DNA of 64,000 nt from VRUE01 sp963812335 (GTDB taxonomy: Bacteria > Actinomycetota > Thermoleophilia > Solirubrobacterales > 70-9): contig CAWEUU010000003.1 of assembly GCA_963812335.1 (NCBI GenBank), positions 1-64,000 of the forward strand, written 5' to 3'. The notes beneath the pieces are model-generated. The model was not told the origin of the DNA and ran no database searches. It saw only the letters and a program-made list of their open reading frames with translations. Each line of letters opens with the position of its first letter. Position 1 is the stretch's first letter. Below, piece after piece: positions 50,321 to 58,754 of this stretch. A program made the translations under genes and the position numbers.

Positions 50321-51034
50321 ATGGAGATCAAGTTCCACGGCCACTCGTGCTTCGAGCTGAGTGAGGGGGACACGACCGTCCTGGTCGACCCGTTCCTGAA
50401 GCCGAACAACCCGGCTGCGGTCCACACCGCGGAGGAAGTCGAGCCGACCCACATCGTTGTCACGCATGGGCATGTCGACCACATTGCCGATGCGGTCGGG
50501 GTCGCGACACGCACCGGAGCCGAGTGCGTGGCGATCGTGGAGATCGCCAACTGGCTCGAAGAGCAGGGGGTCGAGAAGGTCTACGATCCCAACCTCGGGG
50601 GTACGGTCCGCTTCGACTGGGGCTGGATCAAGCTCGTCCCCGCCTGGCACACGAGCACGATCGCGGGCTCCAGCGAGGCTCCTTACAGCCCCACCCCCGG
50701 CATCGTCACCGGCACGCCCGCGGGCCTGCTGATCAACATCGGCGGCAAGACCGTGTACCACGCCGGCGACACCTGCCTGTTCGGCGATATGAAGCTGATC
50801 GCCGAGCGCAACCCGGTCGATGTCGCGCTGCTGCCGATCGGCGGCCACTACACAATGGATCGTCATGACGCGGTCGCCGCCGCCGAGTTCGTTGGCGCCG
50901 GCACGGTGATCCCGATCCACTACGACACCTTCCCCCCGATCGAGACCGATGCCGGGGCCTTCAAGTCCGAGGTCGAGTCGCAGACCTCCTCGCAGGTGGC
51001 ACTACTGAAGCCGGGAGAGACGCTTGCCGCCTGA
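50321..51034 (+). CDS. UPF0173-type metal-dependent hydrolase (MBL fold)
   Basis: A 237-aa metallo-beta-lactamase-fold protein: MEIKFHGHSCFEL, the THGHVDH zinc motif, VYHAGDTCLFGDM, and VALLPIGGHYTMDRHDA with IPIHYDTFP at the end, the UPF0173 signature. The substrate is unknown. An AAGGAGAGAG site precedes the ATG. Confidence 0.92.
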   Translation: MEIKFHGHSCFELSEGDTTVLVDPFLKPNNPAAVHTAEEVEPTHIVVTHGHVDHIADAVGVATRTGAECVAIVEIANWLEEQGVEKVYDPNLGGTVRFDWGWIKLVPAWHTSTIAGSSEAPYSPTPGIVTGTPAGLLINIGGKTVYHAGDTCLFGDMKLIAERNPVDVALLPIGGHYTMDRHDAVAAAEFVGAGTVIPIHYDTFPPIETDAGAFKSEVESQTSSQVALLKPGETLAA

Positions 51035-51080
51035 CCATTGAGTCCAGAGGGGCAACCGGGGGACCCGGTCGCGCGGTCCG

Positions 51081-52763
51081 CTACTCGGCGTCGCCGGCCG
51101 CGGGCGCTTCTGCTTCGGCCGGGGCGGGCTCGGGCGTGGCGGGGGTTTCCGCCTCGCCTTCCTCGGAACTGCTGCCGGAGGTCAAAGGCGGCGGGGGCGT
51201 CGATTCCGCCGGCGGCTGCGTTGCCGGCGGCACGCTCGGCGGGGTCGACTCGGCCGGCGGCGGCGAGCCGTCCGCGGGCGGAGCCGAGGCTTCCTCGGCG
51301 GGTGCGCTGCTCGGCTGGGTCGAGCCGCCGACCGTGATCACGACGGTTTCGGCGCCGGTAGGGGCGCCGGCTGCGGGCGCCGGCGATTTCGCCGCGGTCA
51401 GTTTCGGCGCGCCGGCTTTGGCGATCGCTTTCGAGTCGCCGTCACCCTCGGCCACTGGAGATCCGCCGGCTTCGGTGCCACCGGATTCCTCGACCGGCGC
51501 GGGCGCCGGCTCCTCGGCGGGAGTGGCTGCCTCCGGGGCGGGCGCGACGGCCAGTTCGACTGGCTCTGCGGGCACCGGCGCGACCTGGTTCGGGGCGAGC
51601 GCGAGCGGGCCGCGGTGGACGGACGAAGTCAAGGCCTTGGCTGGCGGATTGGTCTTCGGCACCGGGCTCGTGTCGGCGTTCTGGTTGACCTCGACCGCGC
51701 CGGCGGTAATCACGGCTGCGGTGACGACGCCGGCGACCGCCTTGGTGCCGATCGCCCCGCCGACCGCGCCGATTCCACCGGCAGCGCCACTGCCGCCGAT
51801 CGCGGCACCGACGCTGCCGACGGCGCCCGCGCCGGTCGCGGTGGCGGCTGCGGTGGCCCCTGCACCTGCGCCGGCCGTTGCCGTCGCACCCGCTGTTGCC
51901 GTTGCACCGGCGCCGCCGGTGGCGCCGGCCGAAGCGCCGCCGCTCGCTCCGCCCAATCCGAGTTTGCCGACGATGAAGCCTTTGAGCGCGACCAGCGCGC
52001 CGGTCGGGAAGAGGGCCGCCATCACCTTGTCGTTGGAGCGGACCTGGGAGCGGAAGTCAGCGCACTCCTCGCAGTCGCGCACGTGGCGGCGCACCGGGCC
52101 GGAGACCTTGCAAAGGCCCTCGGCCGCCTCGGCCAGCTCAAGTTTTACTTCGCCGCAGGTCAGCTGGCGCGCCTGGCTAGCCTCGGCGAGTGAGATCCGC
52201 GCCCGCACCAGCAGCGACTTGACCGAAGGCACGCTGGTCTCCATCGTCGCGGCAATTTCCTCGTAGGACATCGCGTCCATCTCGCGCAGCAGCAGCGCTG
52301 TGCGCTGCGTCTCGGGAAGCTTGCCGACGTCGGTGAGCAGCTGGCGGAACTCCTCGCGGTTGCTGACCTTCTCGGCGGTCGAGGCGGCCTCGACGACCGG
52401 GACCATGTCCATCGATTCCTGCGCGTCCGCGGTTGGTTTGCGCAGGTGGTTGAGGCAGCGGTTGCGCGCGATCCGGTAGAGCCACGGGCGCAGGTTGATC
52501 TCGCGCTCGTCAGCGAGCATCGCCCGGTAGGCGTTGACGAAGACCTCCTGGAGGACGTCCTCGGCGTCCTCGGTGGAATTCAGCATCTGCCGGCAGAAGC
52601 CGAGCAGGCGAGCCTGGTAGCGATCGACGATCGCCTCGAACGCGCCCGGGTTGCCGCTGCGGGCCATCGCGATCAGCTTCGGGTCGCCCTGCAGCTTGAG
52701 CAGCGGCGAGCGACGGGCGAGAAGTCCGTGTTGACTGGCGTGGGTTAGAGCCGATGCCTCCAA
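51081..52763 (-). CDS. ECF-like sigma factor with zinc-finger, membrane segment and long Pro/Ala-rich tail
   Basis: A 560-aa protein. Residues ~30-105 are sigma region 2 (AFEAIVDRYQARLLGFCRQM, DAEDVLQEVFVNAYR, LRPWLYRIARNRCLNHLR) and ~150-205 region 4 (LPETQRTALLLREMDAMSYE, SVPSVKSLLVRARI). Next, LTCGEVKLELAEAAEGL plus HVRDCEEC (~225-232) resembles the HxxxCxxC zinc finger of anti-sigma factors. A Gly/Ala-rich stretch and one hydrophobic segment (VAGVVTAAVITAGAVEV, ~340-357) lead to ~200 residues rich in Pro, Ala, Glu and Ser. TTG start with GGAGGAG. It may be a membrane-held sigma factor carrying its own control domain. Confidence 0.88.
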   Translation of the reverse strand: MEASALTHASQHGLLARRSPLLKLQGDPKLIAMARSGNPGAFEAIVDRYQARLLGFCRQMLNSTEDAEDVLQEVFVNAYRAMLADEREINLRPWLYRIARNRCLNHLRKPTADAQESMDMVPVVEAASTAEKVSNREEFRQLLTDVGKLPETQRTALLLREMDAMSYEEIAATMETSVPSVKSLLVRARISLAEASQARQLTCGEVKLELAEAAEGLCKVSGPVRRHVRDCEECADFRSQVRSNDKVMAALFPTGALVALKGFIVGKLGLGGASGGASAGATGGAGATATAGATATAGAGAGATAAATATGAGAVGSVGAAIGGSGAAGGIGAVGGAIGTKAVAGVVTAAVITAGAVEVNQNADTSPVPKTNPPAKALTSSVHRGPLALAPNQVAPVPAEPVELAVAPAPEAATPAEEPAPAPVEESGGTEAGGSPVAEGDGDSKAIAKAGAPKLTAAKSPAPAAGAPTGAETVVITVGGSTQPSSAPAEEASAPPADGSPPPAESTPPSVPPATQPPAESTPPPPLTSGSSSEEGEAETPATPEPAPAEAEAPAAGDAE

Positions 52764-52923
52764 GCTTCACTCCTCCAGGGAAAGGCGTCTAGAGCGGCGT
52801 CGTCTTCGTAAGTAGGGACACCGTAACAGCGCGATAGTTGCGCTCTGTACAAACATTTACCCGGCCTTTAGGCGCGAGAAACAAGCCGCCGGGGCGCATG
52901 CGTTGTCCGCGGAGGCGCAGAGA

Positions 52924-53009
52924 TGCCCGGGGCGGGACTCGAACCCGCAAGCCCCCGAAGGGGCAGCGCATTTTAAGTGCGCCGCTTTTGCCAGTTTCGC
53001 CACCCGGGC
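52924..53009 (-). tRNA. tRNA-Leu (TAA)
   Basis: An 86-nt class II tRNA on the minus strand: acceptor GCCCGGG/CCCGGGC, anticodon loop CTTAAAA within GCGCA/TGCGC (anticodon TAA), long variable arm GCCCC-TTCG-GGGGC, T-arm GCGGG TTCGAGT CCCGC, discriminator A. CCA is not encoded. Confidence 0.95.
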
Positions 53010-53032
53010 AAGGGCGATGGTAGCTGCGTCGA

Positions 53033-53038
53033 TAGGCT
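53033..53038 (+). promoter_or_regulatory. -10-like TAGGCT before the ThDP enzyme gene
   Basis: TAGGCT ends 6 nt before the ATG at 53045 with no SD sequence; a probable leaderless promoter in the gap beside tRNA-Leu. Confidence 0.4.
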
Positions 53039-53044
53039 CAACCC

Positions 53045-54658
53045 ATGTCTGACCACGGGGGGCGGATAGTTGCTCGGGCGTTGAAGTCGCGCGGCGTCAG
53101 CCACCTGTTCACGCTTTCCGGCGGCCACCTGTTCTCGATCTACGACGGCTGCCGGGCGGAGGGAATCGAGATCGTGGACGTGCGCCACGAGCAGTCGGCG
53201 GTCTTCGCCGCCGAGGGATTCGCCAAGGCGACTCGGCGAGTCGCGGCGGCGGCGCTGACCGCGGGGCCCGGGGTGACCAACGGGATCAGTGCGATCGCGG
53301 GCGCCCAGGCCAACTGCTCGCCGGTCTGCGTGCTCGGCGGGCGCGCGCCGGAGTTGCGCTGGGGCTCGGGCTCGCTGCAGGAGATCGACCACCTGCCCTT
53401 CGTCTCGCCGCTGGTCAAGGCGGCGGAGACGGTGAAGGAGGTGGGGGAGATCGGCCCGCGCACCGCGGCGGCACTCGATCTGGCGCTGAGCGCACCCTTC
53501 GGCCCGACCTTCGTCGACTACCCGCTCGACGTCGTCTTCAGCGAGGCGGAGGCGCAGATCCCGGCCGTGCGCGCGGCCGAGGCGCAGCCGGCCGAGGGTG
53601 TCGAGCGGGCAGCGGCGCTGCTGAGCGAGGCCGAGCGGCCGGCGATCATGGCCGGCAGCGGCCTCTACTGGGGCCACGGCGAGCAGCAGCTGCGGGCGCT
53701 GGCCGAGGGGCTGGGCATTCCCGTCTTCCTCAACGGGCTCGGCCGCGGCTGCCTCGCCGCCGATCACGAGCTCACCTTCAGCCGCGCCCGGGGCGCCGGC
53801 CTCAAGGACGCCGACGTGGCGCTCGTCGTCGGGGTGCCGATCGATTTTCGGCTCGGCTTCGGCGGCAGCTTCGGCGAGGATACGAAGCTGATCCGGCTGG
53901 ACGTGGCGTCGAACGAGCTGACTGCGAATCGGGCGCCGGAGGTCGACCTTGTCGGCGATGTCGCGGGGACGCTGGCGGCGCTCGGCGAGGCGGTCTCCGG
54001 CGAGCGTGGTCGCTCTGACGTCTGGCTCGAGCGGTTGCGCGCGGTTGAGACGGAGAAGCGCGCGGCGGAGCAGGAGGAGCTGAACGACGGCCGCTCGCCG
54101 CTGCACCCGGTGCGCATCTACAGGGAGCTGGGCGATGTGCTCGACCGGGACGCGATCGTGATCGGCGACGGGGGCGACTTCGTCTCCTATGCCGGCCGCT
54201 TCATCGACACCTACGAACCGGGATGCTGGATGGACCCGGGGCCGTTCGGCTGCCTCGGCGCCGGGCCCGGTCAGGCGATCGGCGCCAAGCTCGCCCGTCC
54301 GGACAGGCAGGTCTGCCTACTGCTCGGCGACGGCGCCTTCGGCTTCGCGGGCATGGAGTTCGACACTTTGGCGCGTCACGGCCTGCCCGTGGTGGGCGTG
54401 ATGGGCAACAACGGCATCTGGGCGCTCGAGCATCACCCGATGAAATTCCTCTATGGCTACTCGGTAGCGGCCGAGCTGCGACCGGAGACTCCCTACGAGA
54501 AGGTCGTCGAGGCGCTGGGCTGCGACGGGGTCGTCGTCAGCGATCCGGCCGAGCTGCGACCGGCGCTCGAGCGGGCCTTCGAGTCCGGCCGGCCAACCCT
54601 GGTCAACGTCATCACCGACCCCGAGGTTGTCTACCCGCGCAAGTCGAACTTGGCTTGA
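53045..54658 (+). CDS. Thiamine-diphosphate-dependent enzyme (acetolactate synthase-like large subunit)
   Basis: A 537-aa ThDP enzyme. It has an N-terminal PYR domain with the catalytic Glu in DVRHEQSAVFAAEGFAKAT, a central domain, and a C-terminal PP domain with the ThDP/Mg motif GDGAFGFAGMEFDTL ... GVMGNNGIW. The family includes acetolactate synthase, oxalyl-CoA decarboxylase and benzoylformate decarboxylase. LSGGHLFSIYDGCR resembles the ALS-like group, but no small regulatory subunit is nearby. The reaction is not assigned. Confidence 0.9.
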   Translation: MSDHGGRIVARALKSRGVSHLFTLSGGHLFSIYDGCRAEGIEIVDVRHEQSAVFAAEGFAKATRRVAAAALTAGPGVTNGISAIAGAQANCSPVCVLGGRAPELRWGSGSLQEIDHLPFVSPLVKAAETVKEVGEIGPRTAAALDLALSAPFGPTFVDYPLDVVFSEAEAQIPAVRAAEAQPAEGVERAAALLSEAERPAIMAGSGLYWGHGEQQLRALAEGLGIPVFLNGLGRGCLAADHELTFSRARGAGLKDADVALVVGVPIDFRLGFGGSFGEDTKLIRLDVASNELTANRAPEVDLVGDVAGTLAALGEAVSGERGRSDVWLERLRAVETEKRAAEQEELNDGRSPLHPVRIYRELGDVLDRDAIVIGDGGDFVSYAGRFIDTYEPGCWMDPGPFGCLGAGPGQAIGAKLARPDRQVCLLLGDGAFGFAGMEFDTLARHGLPVVGVMGNNGIWALEHHPMKFLYGYSVAAELRPETPYEKVVEALGCDGVVVSDPAELRPALERAFESGRPTLVNVITDPEVVYPRKSNLA

Positions 54659-54669
54659 CAAAGCCAAGT
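54648..54669 (+). terminator. Hairpin overlapping the stop codon of the ThDP enzyme gene
   Basis: ACTTGGCTT (54648-54656) pairs with AAGCCAAGT (54661-54669) around loop GACA; the TGA stop lies in the stem-loop. There is no U-tract, so termination is uncertain. Confidence 0.45.
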
Positions 54670-55083
54670 CCTGGCTGGCTGGCCAGATCGGCGCATCGCC
54701 GGCCCCAGACGTGAATCGACCGCCATGACTGGCGGCCGATCCAAGTTGGCCCCCAGGACGGGCAGGGGTACGTCTTCAGGGGCCAGTTCTTATTCGTTGG
54801 GCTCAGACGGCGGGAGGCGCCATGATGCGGCAATCGCCTAAGCCCTATGGTCGGGTCGGATTCTGGACTCTCGTCCTCACCTCTTCCCCGATGCGACGAG
54901 TATGCGCTCGTCTATCCGGAATGTCTAGGAGCTGCATATGTCCCTACTAATAAATCGGTAGAAACACATTACCAAGTTTTTGGGGTTAGGACCCCCCGTT
55001 AACCCAACTGGACGGGTGCCGAAAACTCGCCTGTACACCGGGTCCCACGGGTCCTGCTCGGGTACGTTCATGCGGGTACCCCC
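54670..55083. other. Intergenic region between convergent genes, no gene seen
   Basis: About 415 bp without a supported gene. The central part (~54930-55010) is AT-richer than anything else in the window (CCCTACTAATAAATCGG and the following bases). It contains a partial inverted repeat TTGGGGTT ... AACCCAA (54980-55006), which may be a terminator for one or both flanking genes. No tRNA or recognisable ncRNA found by eye. Confidence 0.5.
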
Positions 55084-56007
55084 TTACGAGGCGGTCTCGA
55101 GCGCCATGCCGTAGAGGATGTCGTGCTCGGAGGCCTGCACCTGGTCGAGGTCGAAGGCGCGCATCGCCTCGATCAGGATCACGGCGCCGGCGATGATCGT
55201 CGGCGCGCGGTCGCGGTGCAGGCCGGGGATCGCCGCCCGTTGCTCGAGCGGGGCGGAGGCGAGCTGGGAGAGCAGGCGCTGGATCGTTGTCAGCGGGAGC
55301 ACGTGGCCGTGCACACGGGCCGGATCGTAGGGCTCGAGCCCGAGCTCGATAGCCGAGAGCGAGGTCGGCGTGCCGGCGACCGCGATGCCGGCCGCCGCGC
55401 GGGCCTCCTCCTGGCCTGCGAGCGCGTCTGCGATCAGGACGCGGACACCGCCGGCCAGTGCCTCGAGCTCGACTGCGGTCGGGGGGTCGCCGGAGATGTG
55501 GCGCTCGGTGTGGCGGACGACGCCGGCCTGCAGCGAGTCGTGGAAGGCGACCTCGGTGCCCGTGCCGACGATCATCTCGGTCGAGCCGCCGCCGATGTCG
55601 ATTACCAGGGTCGGCGTGTCCGGCGGCTGTTCGGCGGTGGCACCGCGGTAGGTGAGGCGCGCCTCCTCCTGGCCGTCGAGCACGCGCGCCTGCAGCGCGA
55701 AGCGCTCGCGCAGCTCGGCGACGAAGGCGCTGCCGTTGGATGCGTCGCGCACGGCGGAGGTGGCGATCGCCGCCGGCTGCTCGGCTCCCGCCTCGCGGCA
55801 GATCTCGACGTAGTCGGCGATCACCGCGCAGGCGGCCTCGATCGCTTCGTCGGCGAGCTGGCCGGAGAGGTCGACGCCGCGCCCGAGGCGGGTCACACGG
55901 CTCTGTCGCTCGAGCACCGCGACGCCGTCGTCGACGTCGGCGATCAGCAGCCTTGTCGAGTTGCTGCCGATGTCGATCACGGCGACCCGTTGAGGATTCT
56001 CAGCCAT
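55084..56007 (-). CDS. Ppx/GppA family exopolyphosphatase
   Basis: A 307-aa short-form Ppx/GppA phosphatase of the actin-like ATPase fold: VAVIDIGSNSTRLLIADV, AIATSAVRDASNG, LVIDIGGGSTEMIVG and VAGTPTSLSAIELGL. Actinobacterial short forms cleave short polyphosphate or pppGpp-type substrates and lack the C-terminal HD domain, as here. ATG 56007 is chosen over GTG 56019. Confidence 0.93.
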   Translation of the reverse strand: MAENPQRVAVIDIGSNSTRLLIADVDDGVAVLERQSRVTRLGRGVDLSGQLADEAIEAACAVIADYVEICREAGAEQPAAIATSAVRDASNGSAFVAELRERFALQARVLDGQEEARLTYRGATAEQPPDTPTLVIDIGGGSTEMIVGTGTEVAFHDSLQAGVVRHTERHISGDPPTAVELEALAGGVRVLIADALAGQEEARAAAGIAVAGTPTSLSAIELGLEPYDPARVHGHVLPLTTIQRLLSQLASAPLEQRAAIPGLHRDRAPTIIAGAVILIEAMRAFDLDQVQASEHDILYGMALETAS

Positions 56008-56087
56008 GGGCAGCGGCACTCTAGTTAAGGTCAGCGATCACGATCCCTTCCCCCTGCGCCGCCCCGTTGCTAGCATGAACAGACCGT

Positions 56088-56161
<74 letters not shown>

Positions 56162-56164
56162 TAG

Positions 56165-56192
56165 GAAAAGGCCCCGCAAATGGGGCCTTTTC
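56165..56192 (+). terminator. Rho-independent terminator of tRNA-fMet
   Basis: GAAAAGGCCCC (56165-56175) pairs with GGGGCCTTTTC (56182-56192) around GCAAAT; the 3' arm ends in TTTT. It starts 4 nt after the tRNA. Confidence 0.8.
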
Positions 56193-56224
56193 TACGGGGC
56201 CGACCGGTCAGCAAGGCGGGTCCG

Positions 56225-56247
56225 CGGGTACCAGACGGGTACCAATT
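56225..56247. repeat. Left copy of a duplicated CGGGTACCA-CGGGTACCA-ATT motif
   Basis: CGGGTACCA, 2 nt, CGGGTACCA, ATT. A near-identical string with a 3-nt spacer occurs at 60213-60236, in the same orientation. The two copies enclose the integrase remnant and its cargo, so they are candidate attachment-site or element-end sequences. Confidence 0.55.
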
Positions 56248-56280
56248 TTGATTTGCGTCGCGCCGCGCGGCGCTTGCGAG

Positions 56281-56327
56281 GCGGTCTCCAAAACCGGCGA
56301 TTCCAGGTTCGAGTCCTGGCTGCCCCG
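56281..56327 (+). pseudogene. 3' fragment of a tRNA-Trp (CCA) gene
   Basis: Anticodon arm GCGGTCTCCAAAACCGG (anticodon CCA), T-arm CCAGG TTCGAGT CCTGG and acceptor 3' strand CTGCCCC plus G. The matching 5' half (expected GGGGCAG, D-arm) is absent upstream. This is the usual scar of integration into the 3' end of a tRNA gene by a tyrosine-recombinase element. Confidence 0.75.
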
Positions 56328-56625
56328 TCTTCTGGATTTGGCTTGAGGAGCCGCAGTCCCGCTTTGTGAGCGGGTTTGCGGCGACTCGGCCTGACCTCGG
56401 CCGGGAGGTCAACGAAAGTCAGCGAAGGTCAAAAAGGGGCTGTTTTCGACCCTTTCATTCCCCTGGACATTCCCCTGAGCGGGTCTCGGGCTCGGCCCCG
56501 CAGACGGCCGAAACGGCAGCCCCCGACCGGCCGGCATTGTTGCTGTCGCCGCTGCCCAGAGCGCCGGCGGCGACGCGGCGCGGACGAGGGCAAGCGGAAC
56601 CGTGCCTACGCGGTGATGGCTGGCG
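56328..56625. other. Gene-poor stretch within the remnant island
   Basis: About 300 bp downstream of the tRNA-Trp fragment. Open frames here have no family resemblance and no start signals; I see no gene, repeat or RNA. It is probably eroded element sequence. Confidence 0.5.
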
Positions 56626-56880
56626 TCAGCTCGGCAGCCGGCACGGCGCTTGGCACCGGCACGGTGACGCGAAGCTCGCCGTTTGCTCCAGCAGCCGCTT
56701 GGGGCGGACCAGCGTCAGCCCGACCAGATCCCCGTCGCGGTCGAAGCGAACAGCGTGGCCCTCAGGCGTCTCGTCGAAGTCGACGGCCCGCGCCGGGTCA
56801 CCGACGTGGAGGTAGAGCACGTCGGCGTCGGCGTCGTACTCGACGCGGTCAAACTCGATGTCGGCGATCGTCACGCTCAT
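56626..56880 (-). CDS. DUF2283 family protein, possible antitoxin
   Basis: An 84-aa protein matching the small DUF2283 pattern: RVEYDADADVLYLHVGDPAR, then FDETPEGHAVRFDRDGDLVGLTLVRP. The last ~18 residues (Cys/Ser/Pro-rich) look like read-through beyond the domain. It overlaps the gene before it by 4 bp (ATGA). DUF2283 genes are often paired with small toxin-like genes such as DUF4258. Confidence 0.8.
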   Translation of the reverse strand: MSVTIADIEFDRVEYDADADVLYLHVGDPARAVDFDETPEGHAVRFDRDGDLVGLTLVRPKRLLEQTASFASPCRCQAPCRLPS

Positions 56881-57161
56881 GGCTTCCTTCGTCGGGCGAA
56901 TGCAGTGATGATACGCCCGCTGCTCTCATTGTCGAAGACGACGACCTTGAGCCATCGGCTCGGGCCGGCGCCCTCCAGATAGAGCCATTCTTCGTCGGGC
57001 TGACGGCCTGCCAGCGCCGTCGTCGGCGACTCCACCGCGCGCCGAATCTCTGCCTCGAAGACCTCGATCTCAGGGTGGGCGCTGACGATGTGCCGCCAGC
57101 GCTCGGGGCTGAGAAGCACCTCGCGGCCTTGGCGATCCCGGATCATCCACGCTTTGTCCAT
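56877..57161 (-). CDS. Small protein resembling DUF4258/PBECR-type RNase-fold toxins
   Basis: A 94-aa protein: WMIRDRQGREVLLSPERWRH, IVSAHPEIEVFEAEIRRAVE, SPTTALAGRQPDEEWLYLEG and a C-terminal VVVFDNESSGRIITAFAR. The order W-x-H-I ... HPE ... helix ... Y ... VVV ... ITAF is that of small phage- or toxin-linked nuclease-fold domains; I cannot name the exact family. ATG 57161 is chosen. With the DUF2283 gene it forms a two-gene unit. No toxicity is shown by sequence alone. Confidence 0.6.
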   Translation of the reverse strand: MDKAWMIRDRQGREVLLSPERWRHIVSAHPEIEVFEAEIRRAVESPTTALAGRQPDEEWLYLEGAGPSRWLKVVVFDNESSGRIITAFARRRKP

Positions 57162-57364
57162 CGCGCGCGGCAGCGTATGCGACCGAGGAGGCCCACCTGG
57201 ACCTCGGAGGCCATCGCTCGATCTCAAAGCGCGAGCGGGCGGTTAGATCTGGGGCGCGGTCAGGTCCGTGGCTGCCACGGATGGGATCGGCCGCCAGCGG
57301 ATCTCATGAACCCCAAGGACATCGAACAACAGGTCGCCGAGCTCGATACCAACCCCGGTCCAAG

Positions 57365-57661
57365 ATGCGGAAGCGCTTCAAGGATGCCGTTGCCGCGGCC
57401 CGAATCCGGCCGATCCGCTTTCACGACCTGCGCCACACCTTCGGCACGAGGATGGCCGGCGCCGGTGCGCCGCTGCGCTTCATTCAGGAGTGGATGGGCC
57501 ACCGCGATTACAAGACGACCGAGATCTACGCCGACTTCGCCCCCGATCCCTCTCAGGAGGCCGGCTGGGCGGAGGCCGCCTTCGGAGAGGCGTGCGAAGA
57601 CGAGGAGGACAAAGCTCCAGACGATCGCGATCCGGAGTCGCCACCCGAGACTGGCGAGTGA
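57365..57661 (+). pseudogene. Truncated tyrosine recombinase (phage-type integrase), C-terminal part only
   Basis: About 98 aa of an integrase catalytic domain: RPIRFHDLRHTFGTRMAGAG (H-x-x-R box), LRFIQEWMGHRDYKTTEIYA (second His, then the Tyr nucleophile in TTEIYADF), then an acidic tail. The N-terminal arm-binding and core-binding domains and the first catalytic Arg are missing; the DNA just upstream (57281-57364) does not continue the domain. It cannot be active. It is the residue of the element that used nearby attachment sites. Confidence 0.85.
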
Positions 57662-57725
57662 CGAGTCATCCTTCGGCGAGTTGGTATGCATCCAGTGATG
57701 GGTAGACCTTCGTCAAGGAAGCTGA

Positions 57726-57962
57726 ATGGCTGAGCAGGTTCCCGCCGTCTGCGATGTTCTGACCACGATCGAGCGGCGGGATTGGCCGCGCCTGAAACGC
57801 CTGCTCGATCCCGACGTTCACTGGACGACTGCGATCGAGGAGCACCTGCATGGCGCCGACGAGGTGATTGCCCTTATGGCAGACGACCCGCCCCCGGCTC
57901 CGCCGGCGTTCCACGAAGTACGCGACGGGCTGATCGTGCGCTGGATCGATATTCCCGGCTGA
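57726..57962 (+). CDS. Short SnoaL/NTF2-like protein
   Basis: A 78-aa protein: VCDVLTTIERRDWPRLKRLL, DPDVHWTTAIEEHLHGADEV and a final strand EVRDGLIVRWIDIPG. This looks like an NTF2/SnoaL cone fold lacking part of the middle, so it is either a minimal member or a truncated one. An AAGGAAG site precedes the ATG. Confidence 0.6.
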   Translation: MAEQVPAVCDVLTTIERRDWPRLKRLLDPDVHWTTAIEEHLHGADEVIALMADDPPPAPPAFHEVRDGLIVRWIDIPG

Positions 57963-57995
57963 TCCTGCCCGCTCTCTTCTAGGATCGGCCGCGCG

Positions 57996-58754
57996 ATGAC
58001 TCGCCTCTACGGCCTACCCGGATCGCACCCGACGATGGCCGTGCAGGCGATGCTCGAGCGCAAGGGCGTCGAGTATCGGAGGATCGACCTGGTCCCGTTC
58101 CTCGCCCGGGCCATTGTGCGCAGAGGGATGCGCCTGCCGCAGAACACCGTGCCCGTGCTGGCGCTCGACGGGCACCGCATCCAGGGCTCGCGCGAGATCG
58201 CGCGCGAGCTGGACCGGCTGCGCCCGGATCCACCGCTCTTCCCCGCTGACCCCGAGTGGCGCCGCGCTGCCGAGGACGCTGAGCGCTGGGGAGAGGAGGA
58301 ACTGCAGCACCCGATCCGGCAGATCTCACTCTGGGCGATGCGCACCGACCGCGCCCCCATCCGAAGCTACATGGGGCGCTCGGTCATGGGCGTCCCGGCC
58401 GCCCTCGCCGCCCATCTCGCGCCCCCCTTCATCGCTCGCGGCGTCCGCCTCAACGAGGCGACTGACGAGGCGGTGCGGGCGAACCTGGTCGCGCTCGACT
58501 CGATGCTGGGCCGGGTCGAGGAGTGGATCGCGGCCGGCGTCCTCGACGGCGAGGAGCTGGGCGCCGCCGACTTTCAGATCGGCGCGAGCGTGCGCCTGCT
58601 GCTGACCTTCCAGGACCTGCGACCGCTGATCGAGGACCGGCCGGCCTGCCAGCTGGCGCGACGCGCGGTCCCCGCCTATCGCGGCGACGCGCCCCCGGTC
58701 TTCCCGCCCGCTTGGCTCGAGCAACTGCGCTCACCCTCGCCCGCCGCCCCGTAG
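57996..58754 (+). CDS. Glutathione S-transferase-like protein
   Basis: A 252-aa GST-fold protein: thioredoxin-like N-domain (LYGLPGSHPTMAVQAMLERK, VPVLALDGHRIQGSREIARE with the cis-Pro and SRxIA loop) and a helical C-domain. Actinobacteria rarely make glutathione, so the thiol partner is unclear. TAGGAT (57980-57985) lies 10 nt before the ATG. Its last 79 bp overlap the convergent peroxiredoxin-like gene. Confidence 0.85.
   Translation: MTRLYGLPGSHPTMAVQAMLERKGVEYRRIDLVPFLARAIVRRGMRLPQNTVPVLALDGHRIQGSREIARELDRLRPDPPLFPADPEWRRAAEDAERWGEEELQHPIRQISLWAMRTDRAPIRSYMGRSVMGVPAALAAHLAPPFIARGVRLNEATDEAVRANLVALDSMLGRVEEWIAAGVLDGEELGAADFQIGASVRLLLTFQDLRPLIEDRPACQLARRAVPAYRGDAPPVFPPAWLEQLRSPSPAAP

Noticed and set aside
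56376..57698. 440-codon open frame spanning the remnant island on the plus strand
   Set aside because: It includes antisense of the DUF2283 and toxin-like genes and part of the integrase in the wrong frame; low-complexity composition.
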